From Hyphomicrobiales bacterium (GTDB lineage Bacteria; Pseudomonadota; Alphaproteobacteria; Rhizobiales; Rhizobiaceae), in the NCBI GenBank assembly GCA_900465915.1, contig UBKJ01000004.1, positions 80,333-144,332 of the forward strand: a DNA stretch of 64,000 nucleotides. Reading direction: 5' to 3'. The position numbers and the translations under genes were made by a program. Positions 10,294-18,744 of this stretch are shown here, one piece after another. Below the pieces are notes generated by a model, which was given only the letters and a program-made list of their open reading frames with translations, searched no databases and was not told the origin of the DNA. Within the stretch, counting starts at the first letter, position 1. Each line of letters opens with the position of its first letter.

Positions 10294-12417
10294 TCAGGCC
10301 GGCAGGCTGTTGCGCGCGGCGGCCATGGCCAGGCCCATGTCGTTGGTGTCGCGGATGAAGGCGGGCACCTCGCCGGCGGGCATGGGCCGGCCGATGAAGA
10401 AGCCCTGCGCCTCGCCGAAGCGCTCGGCGCGCAGGCGTTCGAGCTGCTGCGCCGTCTCGACGCCTTCGGCGGTGGTGACGATGTTGAAGCCCTGCCCCAG
10501 CGTGGCCACGGCCTGGATGATGGCGAGGTCGCGCGCGTCGGCCTCGATGCCGGAGACGAAGCTGCGGTCGATCTTGATCTTGTCGAAGGGGAAGGAGCGC
10601 AGATAGCTCAGCGACGAATAGCCGGTGCCGAAATCGTCCATGGCGATGCGCACGCCGAGCCGGCGCAGCGCGAACAGGATCTCGATATTGTTGCGGCTGT
10701 TGGAGAGGAAGACGGATTCGGTGATCTCCAGCTCCAGCCGCCCGGCGCAGAGCCGCGCCGCCTCCAGCGCCTCGGTGACCGAGCGCAGCAGCGTGCTCTG
10801 GTTGAACTGCACCGGCGACAGATTGGCCGAGACCTTGACGCCCTCGGGCCAGCCGGCCGCCTCGCGGCAGGCCGAGCGCAGCACCCATTCGCCGATGGGG
10901 CCGATCAGCCCCGTCTCCTCGGCGAGCGGGATGAAGTCGGCCGGAGGCACCATGCCGCGCTCGGGATGGCGCCAGCGGATCAGCGCCTCGAAGCCGGAAA
11001 TGCGGCCGGAGGCGAGGTTGAAGATCGGCTGGTAATGCAGCTCGAACTGCTCGGTCGCCAGCGCCTGGCGCAGTTCCGCCGTCAGGGCGCGGCGCCGTTC
11101 GCCGGCGTGGCGCAGCGCCTCGCGATAGACGCGGAACACGCCGCGGCCGCCGGACTTGGCGGCGTCGAGCGCCATGCCGGCATTGGCCATCAGCACGCCC
11201 GGCGCGTCGCCGTGCAGCGGCGCCTCGGCGACGCCGATGCTGCATGTGACGGATTCCGGGCAGCCGCCGACGGCGAAGGGCTCGTCGAAGCCGGCCAGCA
11301 GGCGGCCGGCGAAGGCCGTTATCTCCTCGGGCGCGGCGAAACGCCCGATGACGGCGAATTCGTCGACGCCGAGCCGGGCGACGAAGGAGCCCTCGCCGGC
11401 GATGCGGCGCAGGCGGCGGGCGACCTCCTTCAGCAATTCGTCGCCGGCCTGGTGGCCGCGGCTTTCGTTGACGGCCTTGAAATGGTCGAGGTCGAGCGAG
11501 AACAGCGCGAAGGCGGGCGCGGCGGCGCCCTGCTTGAGAAGCCCGGCCAGATGGCGGGAGAAGCCGACGCGGTTGGGCAGGCCGGTCAGGCTGTCGTGCA
11601 GCGCGATATGGGTGAGGCGCGCCTCGGCGGCGCGGCGCTCGGTGATGTCCTCGGAAATACCGATGACGTAGCGCGGCGCGTCGCCCTCGGCCGGCGGGAT
11701 CAGGCTCTTGACCACGCGCAGCGTGCGGACGGAGCCGTCGGGGGCGACCACGTCGCGCTCGACGCTCAGCACCTCGCCGCGGCTGACCACCAGCCGGTCC
11801 TGCTCGGCGAAGGCGCGCGTCTCGGCCTCGGAGAAGACCTCGGCGTCGGTGGCGCCGACGACGCGGTTCTGCGCATAGCCGCACACCGCCGTGGCGGCGT
11901 CGTTGAACAGCACGTAGCGGCCGTGGTCCTGCATGTCCTTGACGAAGACGCCGAGCGGCAGGTTGTCGATGAGGCCGTCGAGCAGCCAGCGCGCATGGCT
12001 GGCCTGGCGGTTGGCGGCGGCGAGCTCCGTGCGGTCCTGCACGACGACCAGGATGGCGGGCTTTCCGGCGAAGTCGATGCGCCGGCCGTAGGTGGTGACC
12101 TCCATGGCGGCGCCTGCGGCGTTGAGGTGGCGCCAGCGGCCGGGGCGCTCCAGGTCGCTGCCGTCGCGGACGGCGGCGCGCATGCGCGCCCGCTCGTCCT
12201 CGGGGCGGATGTCCAGCACGGTCATGGCGGCGACGGCCTCGCGGCTGAAGCCGTAAAGCGCATAGGCCGCATCGTTCATGGCCACGAAGCCCAGCGTCTC
12301 GGGATCGTAGATCCACATAGGCGTCGGATGGGTGGTGAAGAAGACGTGGAAATTCTGCTCGGAGGTGCGCATCGCCGGGTCTTCGCGCCCGGATGCGCCG
12401 GCGTCCCGCTTGGTCAT
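10294..12417 (-). CDS. PAS-PAS-GGDEF-EAL cyclic-di-GMP signalling protein
   Basis: 707 residues. Two PAS domains (about 20-135 and 145-265) precede a GGDEF domain (about 270-430) and an EAL domain (about 445-690). No membrane segment is evident, so the protein is likely cytosolic. The GGDEF active-site motif is GVDEF (about residues 350-354), degenerate at the second position. The EAL domain has FEALIRW, ANLSP, LEITES and MDDFGTGYSSL, all expected for c-di-GMP hydrolysis. Phosphodiesterase activity is therefore the more likely output and the GGDEF may be regulatory; both are inference. The ATG at 12417 follows GAGGG; a later ATG at 12372 is possible. It is a single gene, close behind the copA promoter but in its own unit. 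Confidence 0.9.
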   Translation of the reverse strand: MTKRDAGASGREDPAMRTSEQNFHVFFTTHPTPMWIYDPETLGFVAMNDAAYALYGFSREAVAAMTVLDIRPEDERARMRAAVRDGSDLERPGRWRHLNAAGAAMEVTTYGRRIDFAGKPAILVVVQDRTELAAANRQASHARWLLDGLIDNLPLGVFVKDMQDHGRYVLFNDAATAVCGYAQNRVVGATDAEVFSEAETRAFAEQDRLVVSRGEVLSVERDVVAPDGSVRTLRVVKSLIPPAEGDAPRYVIGISEDITERRAAEARLTHIALHDSLTGLPNRVGFSRHLAGLLKQGAAAPAFALFSLDLDHFKAVNESRGHQAGDELLKEVARRLRRIAGEGSFVARLGVDEFAVIGRFAAPEEITAFAGRLLAGFDEPFAVGGCPESVTCSIGVAEAPLHGDAPGVLMANAGMALDAAKSGGRGVFRVYREALRHAGERRRALTAELRQALATEQFELHYQPIFNLASGRISGFEALIRWRHPERGMVPPADFIPLAEETGLIGPIGEWVLRSACREAAGWPEGVKVSANLSPVQFNQSTLLRSVTEALEAARLCAGRLELEITESVFLSNSRNNIEILFALRRLGVRIAMDDFGTGYSSLSYLRSFPFDKIKIDRSFVSGIEADARDLAIIQAVATLGQGFNIVTTAEGVETAQQLERLRAERFGEAQGFFIGRPMPAGEVPAFIRDTNDMGLAMAAARNSLPA

Positions 12418-12588
12418 CTTACCCTCATCGTCAAGGCGGCCGGGAGACGGCGGACCCCGCCGACAGTAGATCACGGAATTTTAACAAAATCTTATAAGCC
12501 GGCGCAAGGCGCGGAAAATTTCCGGGCGGAGCGCAAGGTCCCTTGCGGCTTGACGCCCGGGGGAATCGGCCCTACATCTTTGGCCAGC

Positions 12589-12681
12589 AAAATTCGTTGG
12601 GGCGCCGCAAGGCTGAGAGACGCGATCCGCGTCGACCCATTGAACCTGATCCGGGTCATACCGGCGTAGGAAACGGAATTT
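12589..12681 (+). ncRNA. TPP (THI-box) riboswitch
   Basis: Conserved TPP riboswitch blocks appear in order: ggcgcc, aggctgagaga, acccattgaacctgatc, cgggtcataccggcgtagga. P1 is formed by aaaattcgtt (12589-12598) with aacggaattt (12672-12681). It lies 73 bases before the thiD ATG and so should control the whole thi operon in response to thiamine pyrophosphate. A downstream segment atttccgtt (12726-12734) is complementary, 8 of 9 bases, to the 3' strand of P1 and could form the alternative structure. Confidence 0.93.
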
Positions 12682-12753
12682 GGCGTGTCTCGCACGGGGT
12701 TCCGCACCCCTTCCATGGCCGCTCGATTTCCGTTCGGAAAGAGAGACGGCCTG

Positions 12754-13608
12754 ATGGACCATAAACGAGACTTCCCTTCCCATACGCAGAGGGCGGACGG
12801 CGCGGTGCCGGTCGCCGTCACCATCGCCGGCTCGGATTCCGGCGGCGGCGCGGGAATTCAGGCCGATCTCAAGACCTTTTCCGCGCTCGGCGTCTATGGC
12901 GCGAGCGTGATCACCGCCGTCACGGCGCAGAACACGCGCACCGTCAGCGCCGTGCATGACGTACCGGCGGAGATCGTGCGGGCGCAGATCGAGACGGTAT
13001 TCGGCGACATCGCTGTCGACGCCGTCAAGATCGGCATGGTGTCGGTTCCCGAAACCATCGCTGCCATCGCCGAAGGCCTCGCCGGCTTTTCCGGGCCGGT
13101 GGTGCTGGACCCGGTGATGGTGGCGAAATCGGGCGACCGGCTTTTGAGCGAAACCGCCATCGCCGCCTTGCGCGAAAGGCTGATCCCGCTCGCCACGCTT
13201 CTCACCCCCAACCGGCCGGAAGCCGCCTGCCTGCTCGACGCAGCCCCGGCGCAAAGCGACGTGGAGGCCGAAATGCAAGGCTGCGCGCTGCTGAAGCTCG
13301 GCGCGAAGGCGGTGCTGATGAAGGGCGGCCATGCGGAGGGCGCGGTGTGCGCCGATCTGCTCATCCGTCCCAACGCGCCGGCTTTGCGGCTGGAAGCGCC
13401 GCGCATCGCGACGAAGAACACCCACGGCACCGGCTGCACGCTGTCCTCGGCCATCGCGGCGGGGCTGGCCAGGGGATTGCCGCTCGAACAGGCGCTGGCC
13501 GAGGCGCATGGCTGGCTGCACGAGGCGATCCGCGCCGCCGACCGGCTGCATGTCGGCCACGGTCACGGGCCGGTGCATCATTTCCACGCGCTGTGGGAGA
13601 CGGTCTGA
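12754..13608 (+). CDS. thiD: hydroxymethylpyrimidine/phosphomethylpyrimidine kinase
   Basis: Phosphorylates HMP and HMP-phosphate to HMP-pyrophosphate for thiamine synthesis; 284 residues. Ribokinase-fold motifs: VTIAGSDSGGGAGIQADLKT near residue 25, VLDPVMVAKSG in the middle and the anion-hole motif KNTHGTGCTLSSA near residue 210. The ATG at 12754 follows GAGAG; the in-frame extension to 12685 runs into the riboswitch expression platform and is rejected. First gene of the TPP-controlled operon, overlapping thiO by a single base (TGATG). Confidence 0.95.
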   Translation: MDHKRDFPSHTQRADGAVPVAVTIAGSDSGGGAGIQADLKTFSALGVYGASVITAVTAQNTRTVSAVHDVPAEIVRAQIETVFGDIAVDAVKIGMVSVPETIAAIAEGLAGFSGPVVLDPVMVAKSGDRLLSETAIAALRERLIPLATLLTPNRPEAACLLDAAPAQSDVEAEMQGCALLKLGAKAVLMKGGHAEGAVCADLLIRPNAPALRLEAPRIATKNTHGTGCTLSSAIAAGLARGLPLEQALAEAHGWLHEAIRAADRLHVGHGHGPVHHFHALWETV

Positions 13609-14600
13609 TGCGGGTCGTAATCATCGGCGCGGGCGTGGCGGGGCTGGCCACGGCGGCGGAATTCACCGATCAAGGCCATGCCGTCACTATCGTCGCGCGC
13701 AGCCCGCGCATCGGCGCGGATTGCTGCTCATGGCTGGCGGGCGGTATGCTCGCGCCCTGGTGCGAAGGCGAAAGCGCGGAGGAGCCGGTGGTGCGGCTCG
13801 GCCAGCAGGCCATCGACTGGTGGGAGCGGCACGTCTCCTGCGTCCGGCGCGAGGGCACGCTGGTGCTGTCGCATACGCGCGACATGAGCGAGTTGCGCCG
13901 CTTCGCCCGCCGCACCGAGGCTTTCGAGACCGTCGACGCCCCGCGCATCGACGCGCTGGAGCCGGACCTCGCCGGGCGCTTCCGGCAGGGCCTGTTCTTC
14001 GCCGGCGAAGGCCATCTCGACCCGCGCAAGGCGCTGGCGGAACTAGCCGAAAACCTGCGGAACAAGGGCGTCGTCTTCCATCTTGGCACGGAGGCGAAGG
14101 ACGCCGCCATCGACGCCGATATCGTCGTGGACGCGCGCGGGCTTTCCGCCCGCGACGAACTGCCCGACCTGCGCGGCGTCAAGGGCGAGATGCTGGTGGT
14201 GCGCTCGCGCGACATCGATTTGCACCGCCCGGTGCGGCTCCTGCATCCGCGCATTCCGCTCTACATCGTGCCACGCGGCGACGGCGTGCATATGATCGGC
14301 GCGACGATGATCGAAAGCGACCAGCGCGGCGCGATCAGCGTGCGCGCCACGCTGGAGCTTCTGAGCGCGGCCTATGCGCTGCATCCGGGCTTCGGCGAGG
14401 CGGAGATACTGGAGAGCGGCGTCGACGCCCGCCCCGCCTTTCCCGACAACCTGCCGCGCGTACGCCGGCGTGGAAACACCATCTTCGTCAACGGCCTTTA
14501 CCGGCACGGTTTCCTCCTGTCGCCGGCCGTGGCGCGCGCCGCCGTTGCGGCCGCGACCGCGCCGGAAACCGCAACCGAACTTGTGGAGATATTGCCATGA
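13608..14600 (+). CDS. thiO: glycine oxidase for thiazole synthesis
   Basis: FAD-dependent oxidase converting glycine to the imine (dehydroglycine) used by ThiG; 330 residues. FAD motif VVIIGAGVAGLATA at residues 3-16, then the DAO-family segment DCCSWLAGGMLAPWCEGE and C-terminal NGLYRHGFLLSPA. Its presence instead of thiH marks the oxygen-dependent, Bacillus-type route to the thiazole. ATG at 13608 shares a base with the thiD stop, and its stop overlaps the thiS ATG. Confidence 0.95.
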   Translation: MRVVIIGAGVAGLATAAEFTDQGHAVTIVARSPRIGADCCSWLAGGMLAPWCEGESAEEPVVRLGQQAIDWWERHVSCVRREGTLVLSHTRDMSELRRFARRTEAFETVDAPRIDALEPDLAGRFRQGLFFAGEGHLDPRKALAELAENLRNKGVVFHLGTEAKDAAIDADIVVDARGLSARDELPDLRGVKGEMLVVRSRDIDLHRPVRLLHPRIPLYIVPRGDGVHMIGATMIESDQRGAISVRATLELLSAAYALHPGFGEAEILESGVDARPAFPDNLPRVRRRGNTIFVNGLYRHGFLLSPAVARAAVAAATAPETATELVEILP

Positions 14601-14794
14601 ACATCGTTTTGAACGGCGAGGTTCAGCAGACCGCCGCCGCCGACCTCGCGGCGCTGCTCGCCGAAATCGAACTCAACGAGGCGGTGGTGGCGACCGCGCT
14701 CAACGGCGACTACGTGCCGGCGGAAGACCGCGCCGCGACCGCGCTTCGCGACGGCGACCGGATCGAAGTGCTCGCCCCGATGCAGGGAGGCTGA
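14597..14794 (+). CDS. thiS: sulfur carrier protein ThiS
   Basis: 65-residue ubiquitin-like sulfur carrier. It ends in the required Gly-Gly (EVLAPMQGG), the site of adenylation and thiocarboxylation. Start ATG overlaps the thiO stop (ATGA) and thiG follows one base after its stop. The adenylating enzyme (ThiF/MoeB) is not in the window. Confidence 0.95.
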   Translation: MNIVLNGEVQQTAAADLAALLAEIELNEAVVATALNGDYVPAEDRAATALRDGDRIEVLAPMQGG

Positions 14795-14795
14795 C

Positions 14796-15566
14796 ATGCT
14801 GGAATTCTATGGAAAGACCTTTGAAAGCCGGCTGCTGCTCGGCACGGCGCAGTACCCCTCGCCCGCCATTCTAGCCGACGCCGTGCGCGCGTCGGGCTGC
14901 GGCATCGTCACCGTGTCGCTCAGGCGCGAAAGCGGCGAGGCGCGCGCGGGGCAGGATTTCTGGGCGCTGATCCGCGAACTCGGCGTCGCCGTACTGCCCA
15001 ACACCGCCGGCTGCCACACGCCGCGCGAGGCGGTGACCACGGCGAAAATGGCGCGCGAGGTGTTCGGCACCAACTGGATCAAGCTCGAAGTGATCGGCGA
15101 CCACGACACGCTGCAACCCGATCCCTTCGGGCTGGTCGAGGCGGCGCGCGCGCTTTGCGACGACGGTTTCGAGGTGTTTCCCTATATGAACGACGACCTC
15201 GTGGTGGCGGAAAAGCTGCTGGAGGCGGGCTGCAAGGTGCTGATGCCGTGGGGCGCGCCGATCGGCTCCGGGCGCGGGCTCAACAACCCTTACGCACTGA
15301 AAACGATGCGCGCGCATTTTCCCGACGTTCCGCTGGTGGTGGACGCCGGCGTCGGCGTGCCGTCGCATGCGGCCGCCGCGATGGAGATGGGCTTCGACGC
15401 GGTGCTGCTCAACACGGCGGTGGCGAAGGCCGGCGACCCCGCCGCCATGGCGCGCGGCTTCGCGCTCGCCATTCAAGCCGGGCGGCTCGCCTATGAGGCC
15501 GACCCGATCGAGGCGCGCGACATGGCCGCGCCCTCCACTCCCCTCATCGGAAAGGCGTTTCTGTGA
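14796..15566 (+). CDS. thiG: thiazole synthase
   Basis: Makes the thiazole phosphate from DXP, dehydroglycine and ThiS-thiocarboxylate; 256 residues, standard. The TIM-barrel has the Schiff-base lysine in [10 protein letters not shown] (about Lys97) and the phosphate-binding segments [12 protein letters not shown] and [12 protein letters not shown]. The start [20 protein letters not shown] is typical. It follows thiS by one base and its stop overlaps the thiE start. Confidence 0.96.
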   Translation: MLEFYGKTFESRLLLGTAQYPSPAILADAVRASGCGIVTVSLRRESGEARAGQDFWALIRELGVAVLPNTAGCHTPREAVTTAKMAREVFGTNWIKLEVIGDHDTLQPDPFGLVEAARALCDDGFEVFPYMNDDLVVAEKLLEAGCKVLMPWGAPIGSGRGLNNPYALKTMRAHFPDVPLVVDAGVGVPSHAAAAMEMGFDAVLLNTAVAKAGDPAAMARGFALAIQAGRLAYEADPIEARDMAAPSTPLIGKAFL

Positions 15567-16177
15567 TGGCTCTCGATCCCTTCTATCCGATCTTCGACAG
15601 CGCGGCGTGGTTGGAGCGCATGGTTCCGCTCGGCGTGAAGCTGGTGCAGTTGCGCGTCAAGGACAGGCCGGAGGCGGAGCTGCGCGCGGAAATCCGCGCC
15701 GCGCGCGAAATCTGCGCCGCCCATGGCTGCCAGTTGATCGTCAACGACTACTGGAGACTGGCGCTGGACGAAGGCTGCGACTTCATCCATCTCGGGCAGG
15801 AAGACCTCGACGCGGCCGATCTCGACGCCATCGCCAGAGGCGGGCTGAAGCTCGGCGTCTCCAGCCACGATCCCGACGAACTCGACCGCGCGCTGGCCGT
15901 AAAGCCGGATTACGTGGCGCTCGGCCCGGTCTATCCGACCATCCTCAAGAAGATGAAATGGCACGAGCAGGGCCTGCCCCGCCTTGGCGAATGGAAGGCG
16001 CGGCTGGGCGCGATCCCGCTGGTCGGCATCGGCGGCATGAGCGTCGAGCGCGCGCCCGGCGTGTTCGAGGCCGGCGCGGACATCGTCTCGGTCGTGACCG
16101 ACATCACCCTCAACGCCGACCCGGAAGCCCGTGTGCGCGAATGGATCGCCGTCACCCGCCCCTACGCCAAAGCCTGA
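15566..16177 (+). CDS. thiE: thiamine phosphate synthase
   Basis: Joins HMP-pyrophosphate with the thiazole phosphate; 203 residues. Motifs KLVQLRVKD, LIVNDYW, FIHLGQEDL, VSSHDPDEL, ALGPVYPT and GIGGMSVERA follow the ThiE pattern. ATG at 15566 shares one base with the thiG stop (TGATG); an in-frame GTG at 15563 would add one residue. A gap of 15 bases separates it from the transporter gene thiY. Confidence 0.94.
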   Translation: MALDPFYPIFDSAAWLERMVPLGVKLVQLRVKDRPEAELRAEIRAAREICAAHGCQLIVNDYWRLALDEGCDFIHLGQEDLDAADLDAIARGGLKLGVSSHDPDELDRALAVKPDYVALGPVYPTILKKMKWHEQGLPRLGEWKARLGAIPLVGIGGMSVERAPGVFEAGADIVSVVTDITLNADPEARVREWIAVTRPYAKA

Positions 16178-16192
16178 CAAGGACATGAACCC

Positions 16193-17155
16193 ATGAAAAA
16201 GCTGCTTCTGGCCTCGCTTTTCGCCATCGCCGCCGCCTCGCCGGCGCTCGCCGCCGACAAGCTGAAGCTGATCCTCGACTGGTATGTGAACCCGGACCAC
16301 GGGCCGATCATCGTCGCCGACAAGCTCGGCTACTTCAAGGATGCGGGGCTGGACGTGGATATCGTCGCCCCCGCCGACGCCTCGACGCCGACCAAGATGG
16401 TGGCCGCCGGACAGGCCGATCTCGCCGTCTCCTACCAGCAGCAGGTGCATCTGCAAGTGCATGAGGGCCTGCCGCTGATCCGCGTCGGCACCTTGATCGA
16501 CTCGCCGCTCAACTGCCTGCTGACCCGCGACGACGGCTCGGTGAAGGACATCGCCGACCTCAAGGGCAAGAAGGTCGGCTTTTCGGTGGCGGGCGTGGAG
16601 GAATCGCTGCTCGGCACCATTTTAGGCCAGCACGGGCTGAAGCTTTCCGACGTGGAACTGGTCAACGTCAATTTCTCGCTCGCGCCGGCGCTGATGTCGA
16701 AGCAGGTGGACGCCGTCATCGGCGCTTACCGCAATGTGGAATTGAACCAGATGGCCGCCGAAGGCGTGCCCGGCAAATGCTTCGACGTGGAGGAGGAAGG
16801 CGTGCCGGCCTATGACGAGCTGGTCTATGTCGCCAATCCGCAGAAGCTCGACAAGGCGGAGCGGGACAAGATTTCCCGCTTCCTCGCCGCGACCGAGAAA
16901 GCGGCGCAATATATCGTCAATCACCCGGACAAGAGCTTCGACGTCTTCGCCTCCTACAGCACGGAACTCAAAGACGACCTGAACAAGCGCGAATGGAAGG
17001 ACACGGTGGCCCGCTTCTCGCGCTCGCCGGCCGGCCTCGATTACGGACGCTGGAGCCGCTACGAGGCCTATCTGAAAGAGCATGGCCTCGTCCCCTCCAT
17101 CCTGCCGGTGGAAAAGCTCGCCGTGGACGTGAACGCACCGGAGGCGAAGCCATGA
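16193..17155 (+). CDS. thiY: thiamine-precursor ABC transporter substrate-binding protein (ThiY/NMT1 type)
   Basis: Periplasmic binding protein for formylaminopyrimidine-type thiamine breakdown products; 320 residues with signal peptide ending SPALA-ADK. The mature N-terminus KLKLILDWYVNPDHGPIIVA is typical of ThiY/THI5-NMT1 proteins, as is the segment YQQQVHLQVHEGLP. Located in the thi operon right before tenA, matching the known thiY-tenA-thiX salvage cassette. Its stop overlaps the tenA start (ATGA). Confidence 0.92.
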   Translation: MKKLLLASLFAIAAASPALAADKLKLILDWYVNPDHGPIIVADKLGYFKDAGLDVDIVAPADASTPTKMVAAGQADLAVSYQQQVHLQVHEGLPLIRVGTLIDSPLNCLLTRDDGSVKDIADLKGKKVGFSVAGVEESLLGTILGQHGLKLSDVELVNVNFSLAPALMSKQVDAVIGAYRNVELNQMAAEGVPGKCFDVEEEGVPAYDELVYVANPQKLDKAERDKISRFLAATEKAAQYIVNHPDKSFDVFASYSTELKDDLNKREWKDTVARFSRSPAGLDYGRWSRYEAYLKEHGLVPSILPVEKLAVDVNAPEAKP

Positions 17156-17898
17156 CGGAGCCGCAGCCGCATTTTTCGTCCGAACTCTTCACCCGCCTGC
17201 GCGCGGCGACGCTCGCCGACTGGAAGCCTTATGTCGAGCATGAATTCGTGCACCGGCTCGGCGACGGCACGCTGCCCAAGGCGGCTTTCCTGCATTATCT
17301 CAAGCAGGATTACGTCTATCTGCATCATTACGCCCGCGCATGGGCGCTGGGCGTGGTGAAGGCCGCGACCTTGCGGGAGACGCGGCTCTGCGCCGACACC
17401 ATGCACCGGCTGGCGCATGCCGAACTGCCGCTGCATGTCGGCGTCTGCGCCCGCGAGGGGATCGACGAGGAAGAGCTTTACGCCACGCGCGAGGAGCCGG
17501 AAAACCTCGCTTATACGCGCTATGTGCTCGATTGCGGCCAGTCGGGCGATTTCCTCGACCTCATCACCGCGCTCGTCCCTTGCGCGCACGGCTATGGCGA
17601 GATCGGCCTGCGGCTTTCCGCCGTCGCCGCGCCCGGCACGCCCTATCGCGAATGGATCGACACTTATTCTGGCGAAGGCTATCAGGCCATGTGCCACACG
17701 GTCGGAAAGCTGTTCGATCAGGCGGCCAAGGACCGCATCGGCGCGGATTTCGAGAAAAGCCCGCGCTGGCCGCGCCTGTGCGAAATCTTCGCCACCGCCA
17801 GCCGCCTCGAAGCCGATTTCTGGGGGATGGGGCTGAAAGCAGTTTCAGGAAAAGTGGAGGCCGGTTTTCCGTCCGAAACTGCGGAAAAGGAAAAATGA
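17152..17898 (+). CDS. tenA: aminopyrimidine aminohydrolase TenA with repeat-derived C-terminus
   Basis: Salvages base-degraded thiamine by hydrolysing aminopyrimidine to HMP; 248 residues. The catalytic cysteine is present in LVPCAHGYGE (about residue 142), placing it in the TenA-C class; FHYLKQDY-like FLHYLKQDYVYLHHYAR is also conserved. The body ends about ADFWGMGL. The last 20 residues or so (KAVSGKVEAGFPSET...) are encoded by a copy of the intergenic repeat seen at 7403-7473, so the natural C-terminus has been replaced or extended. The ATG at 17152 overlaps the thiY stop. Confidence 0.93.
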   Translation: MTEPQPHFSSELFTRLRAATLADWKPYVEHEFVHRLGDGTLPKAAFLHYLKQDYVYLHHYARAWALGVVKAATLRETRLCADTMHRLAHAELPLHVGVCAREGIDEEELYATREEPENLAYTRYVLDCGQSGDFLDLITALVPCAHGYGEIGLRLSAVAAPGTPYREWIDTYSGEGYQAMCHTVGKLFDQAAKDRIGADFEKSPRWPRLCEIFATASRLEADFWGMGLKAVSGKVEAGFPSETAEKEK

Positions 17899-17905
17899 AA
17901 GCTGT
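17837..17905. repeat. copy of the dispersed repeat inside the tenA 3' end
   Basis: agcagtttcaggaaaagtgg followed by aggccggttttccgtccgaaactgcg aligns with the minus-strand reading of 7430-7473 (agcatttccagcaaaagtgcg, aagcggttttgc). It spans the end of tenA and reaches to within five bases of the thiX start. It also removes any clear ribosome-binding site for thiX. Confidence 0.6.
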
Positions 17906-17909
17906 CTGA

Positions 17910-18698
17910 ATGACGAACCCGCTCCAGTCCCGCTCCCGCCAGTCCCATACGCGTATGAGACGCATCGTCGACGGAATCCTGTCGGCGGCGGCGGCGGTCG
18001 CGCTGTGGCAGGCGGTGGTGACGCTGGCGGGAACGCCGCGCTTCATCCTGCCCGGCCCGCTGGACGTGTTCTACGCGCTCACCGGCAATGCGGCGCTGAT
18101 CGCGGAGAACGCGGCGGCCACCATCGGCGAGGTGCTGGGCGGGCTGGCACTGGGCGGGGCGGTGGGCGTCGTCGCCGCGATCCTCCTGATGATGTCGCCG
18201 CTGGCGCAGCGCCTCGTCATGCCGGCCATGGTGTTCAGTCAGGCCATTCCGATCTTCGCGCTCGCGCCGATCCTGACGCTGTGGCTCGGCTACGGGCCGG
18301 CCTCGAAGATCGCCGTCACCGTGCTGATGATCTTCTTTCCGGTGGTCTCCACCTTCTTCGACGGGATGATGCGCACGGAACGCAGCCTGATCGACGCGGC
18401 GGAAATCCTCGGCGCGGGGCGGATGGCGATCCTGTTCCGCATCCGCATTCCGGCGGCCTTTCCGGCGCTGGCCTCGGGCCTCAGCCTCGCCGCCGTCTAC
18501 GCCCCCATCGGCGCGGTGGCGGGCGAATGGGTGGGCGCGTCGAAGGGGCTGGGCTATCTGATGCTGCTCGCCAACGGCCGCGCCAAGGTGGACCTGATGT
18601 TCGCCTGCCTGTTCGTGCTGGCCGCCTTCACCATGCTGCTGCACGGCGTCATGTCCTATTTCGCGCGCAAGCTCGCCGCCTGGCCGAAAAAGGCATGA
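17910..18698 (+). CDS. thiX: thiamine-precursor ABC transporter permease
   Basis: Inner-membrane permease, 262 residues, BPD_transp_1 domain with about six membrane helices. The EAA loop is DAAEILGAGRMAILFRIRIP, and PGPLDVFYALTGN near the N-terminus is typical of the ThiX/SsuC group. Last gene of the operon, closed by a terminator at 18699-18726. No gene for the ATPase partner ThiZ follows or lies anywhere else in the window, although thiZ usually follows thiX. The start at 17910 has only a weak ribosome-binding site because the repeat lies immediately upstream. Confidence 0.9.
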   Translation: MTNPLQSRSRQSHTRMRRIVDGILSAAAAVALWQAVVTLAGTPRFILPGPLDVFYALTGNAALIAENAAATIGEVLGGLALGGAVGVVAAILLMMSPLAQRLVMPAMVFSQAIPIFALAPILTLWLGYGPASKIAVTVLMIFFPVVSTFFDGMMRTERSLIDAAEILGAGRMAILFRIRIPAAFPALASGLSLAAVYAPIGAVAGEWVGASKGLGYLMLLANGRAKVDLMFACLFVLAAFTMLLHGVMSYFARKLAAWPKKA

Positions 18699-18726
18699 AA
18701 AAACCGGCGGTCGCCCGCCGGTTTTT
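18699..18726. terminator. bidirectional terminator between thiX and the aldehyde dehydrogenase
   Basis: aaaaaccggcgg, loop tcgc, ccgccggttttt: a perfect 12-bp stem with A and T tracts on both sides, between convergent genes. Confidence 0.85.
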
Positions 18727-18744
18727 CACATTTATCGCCGCTTA

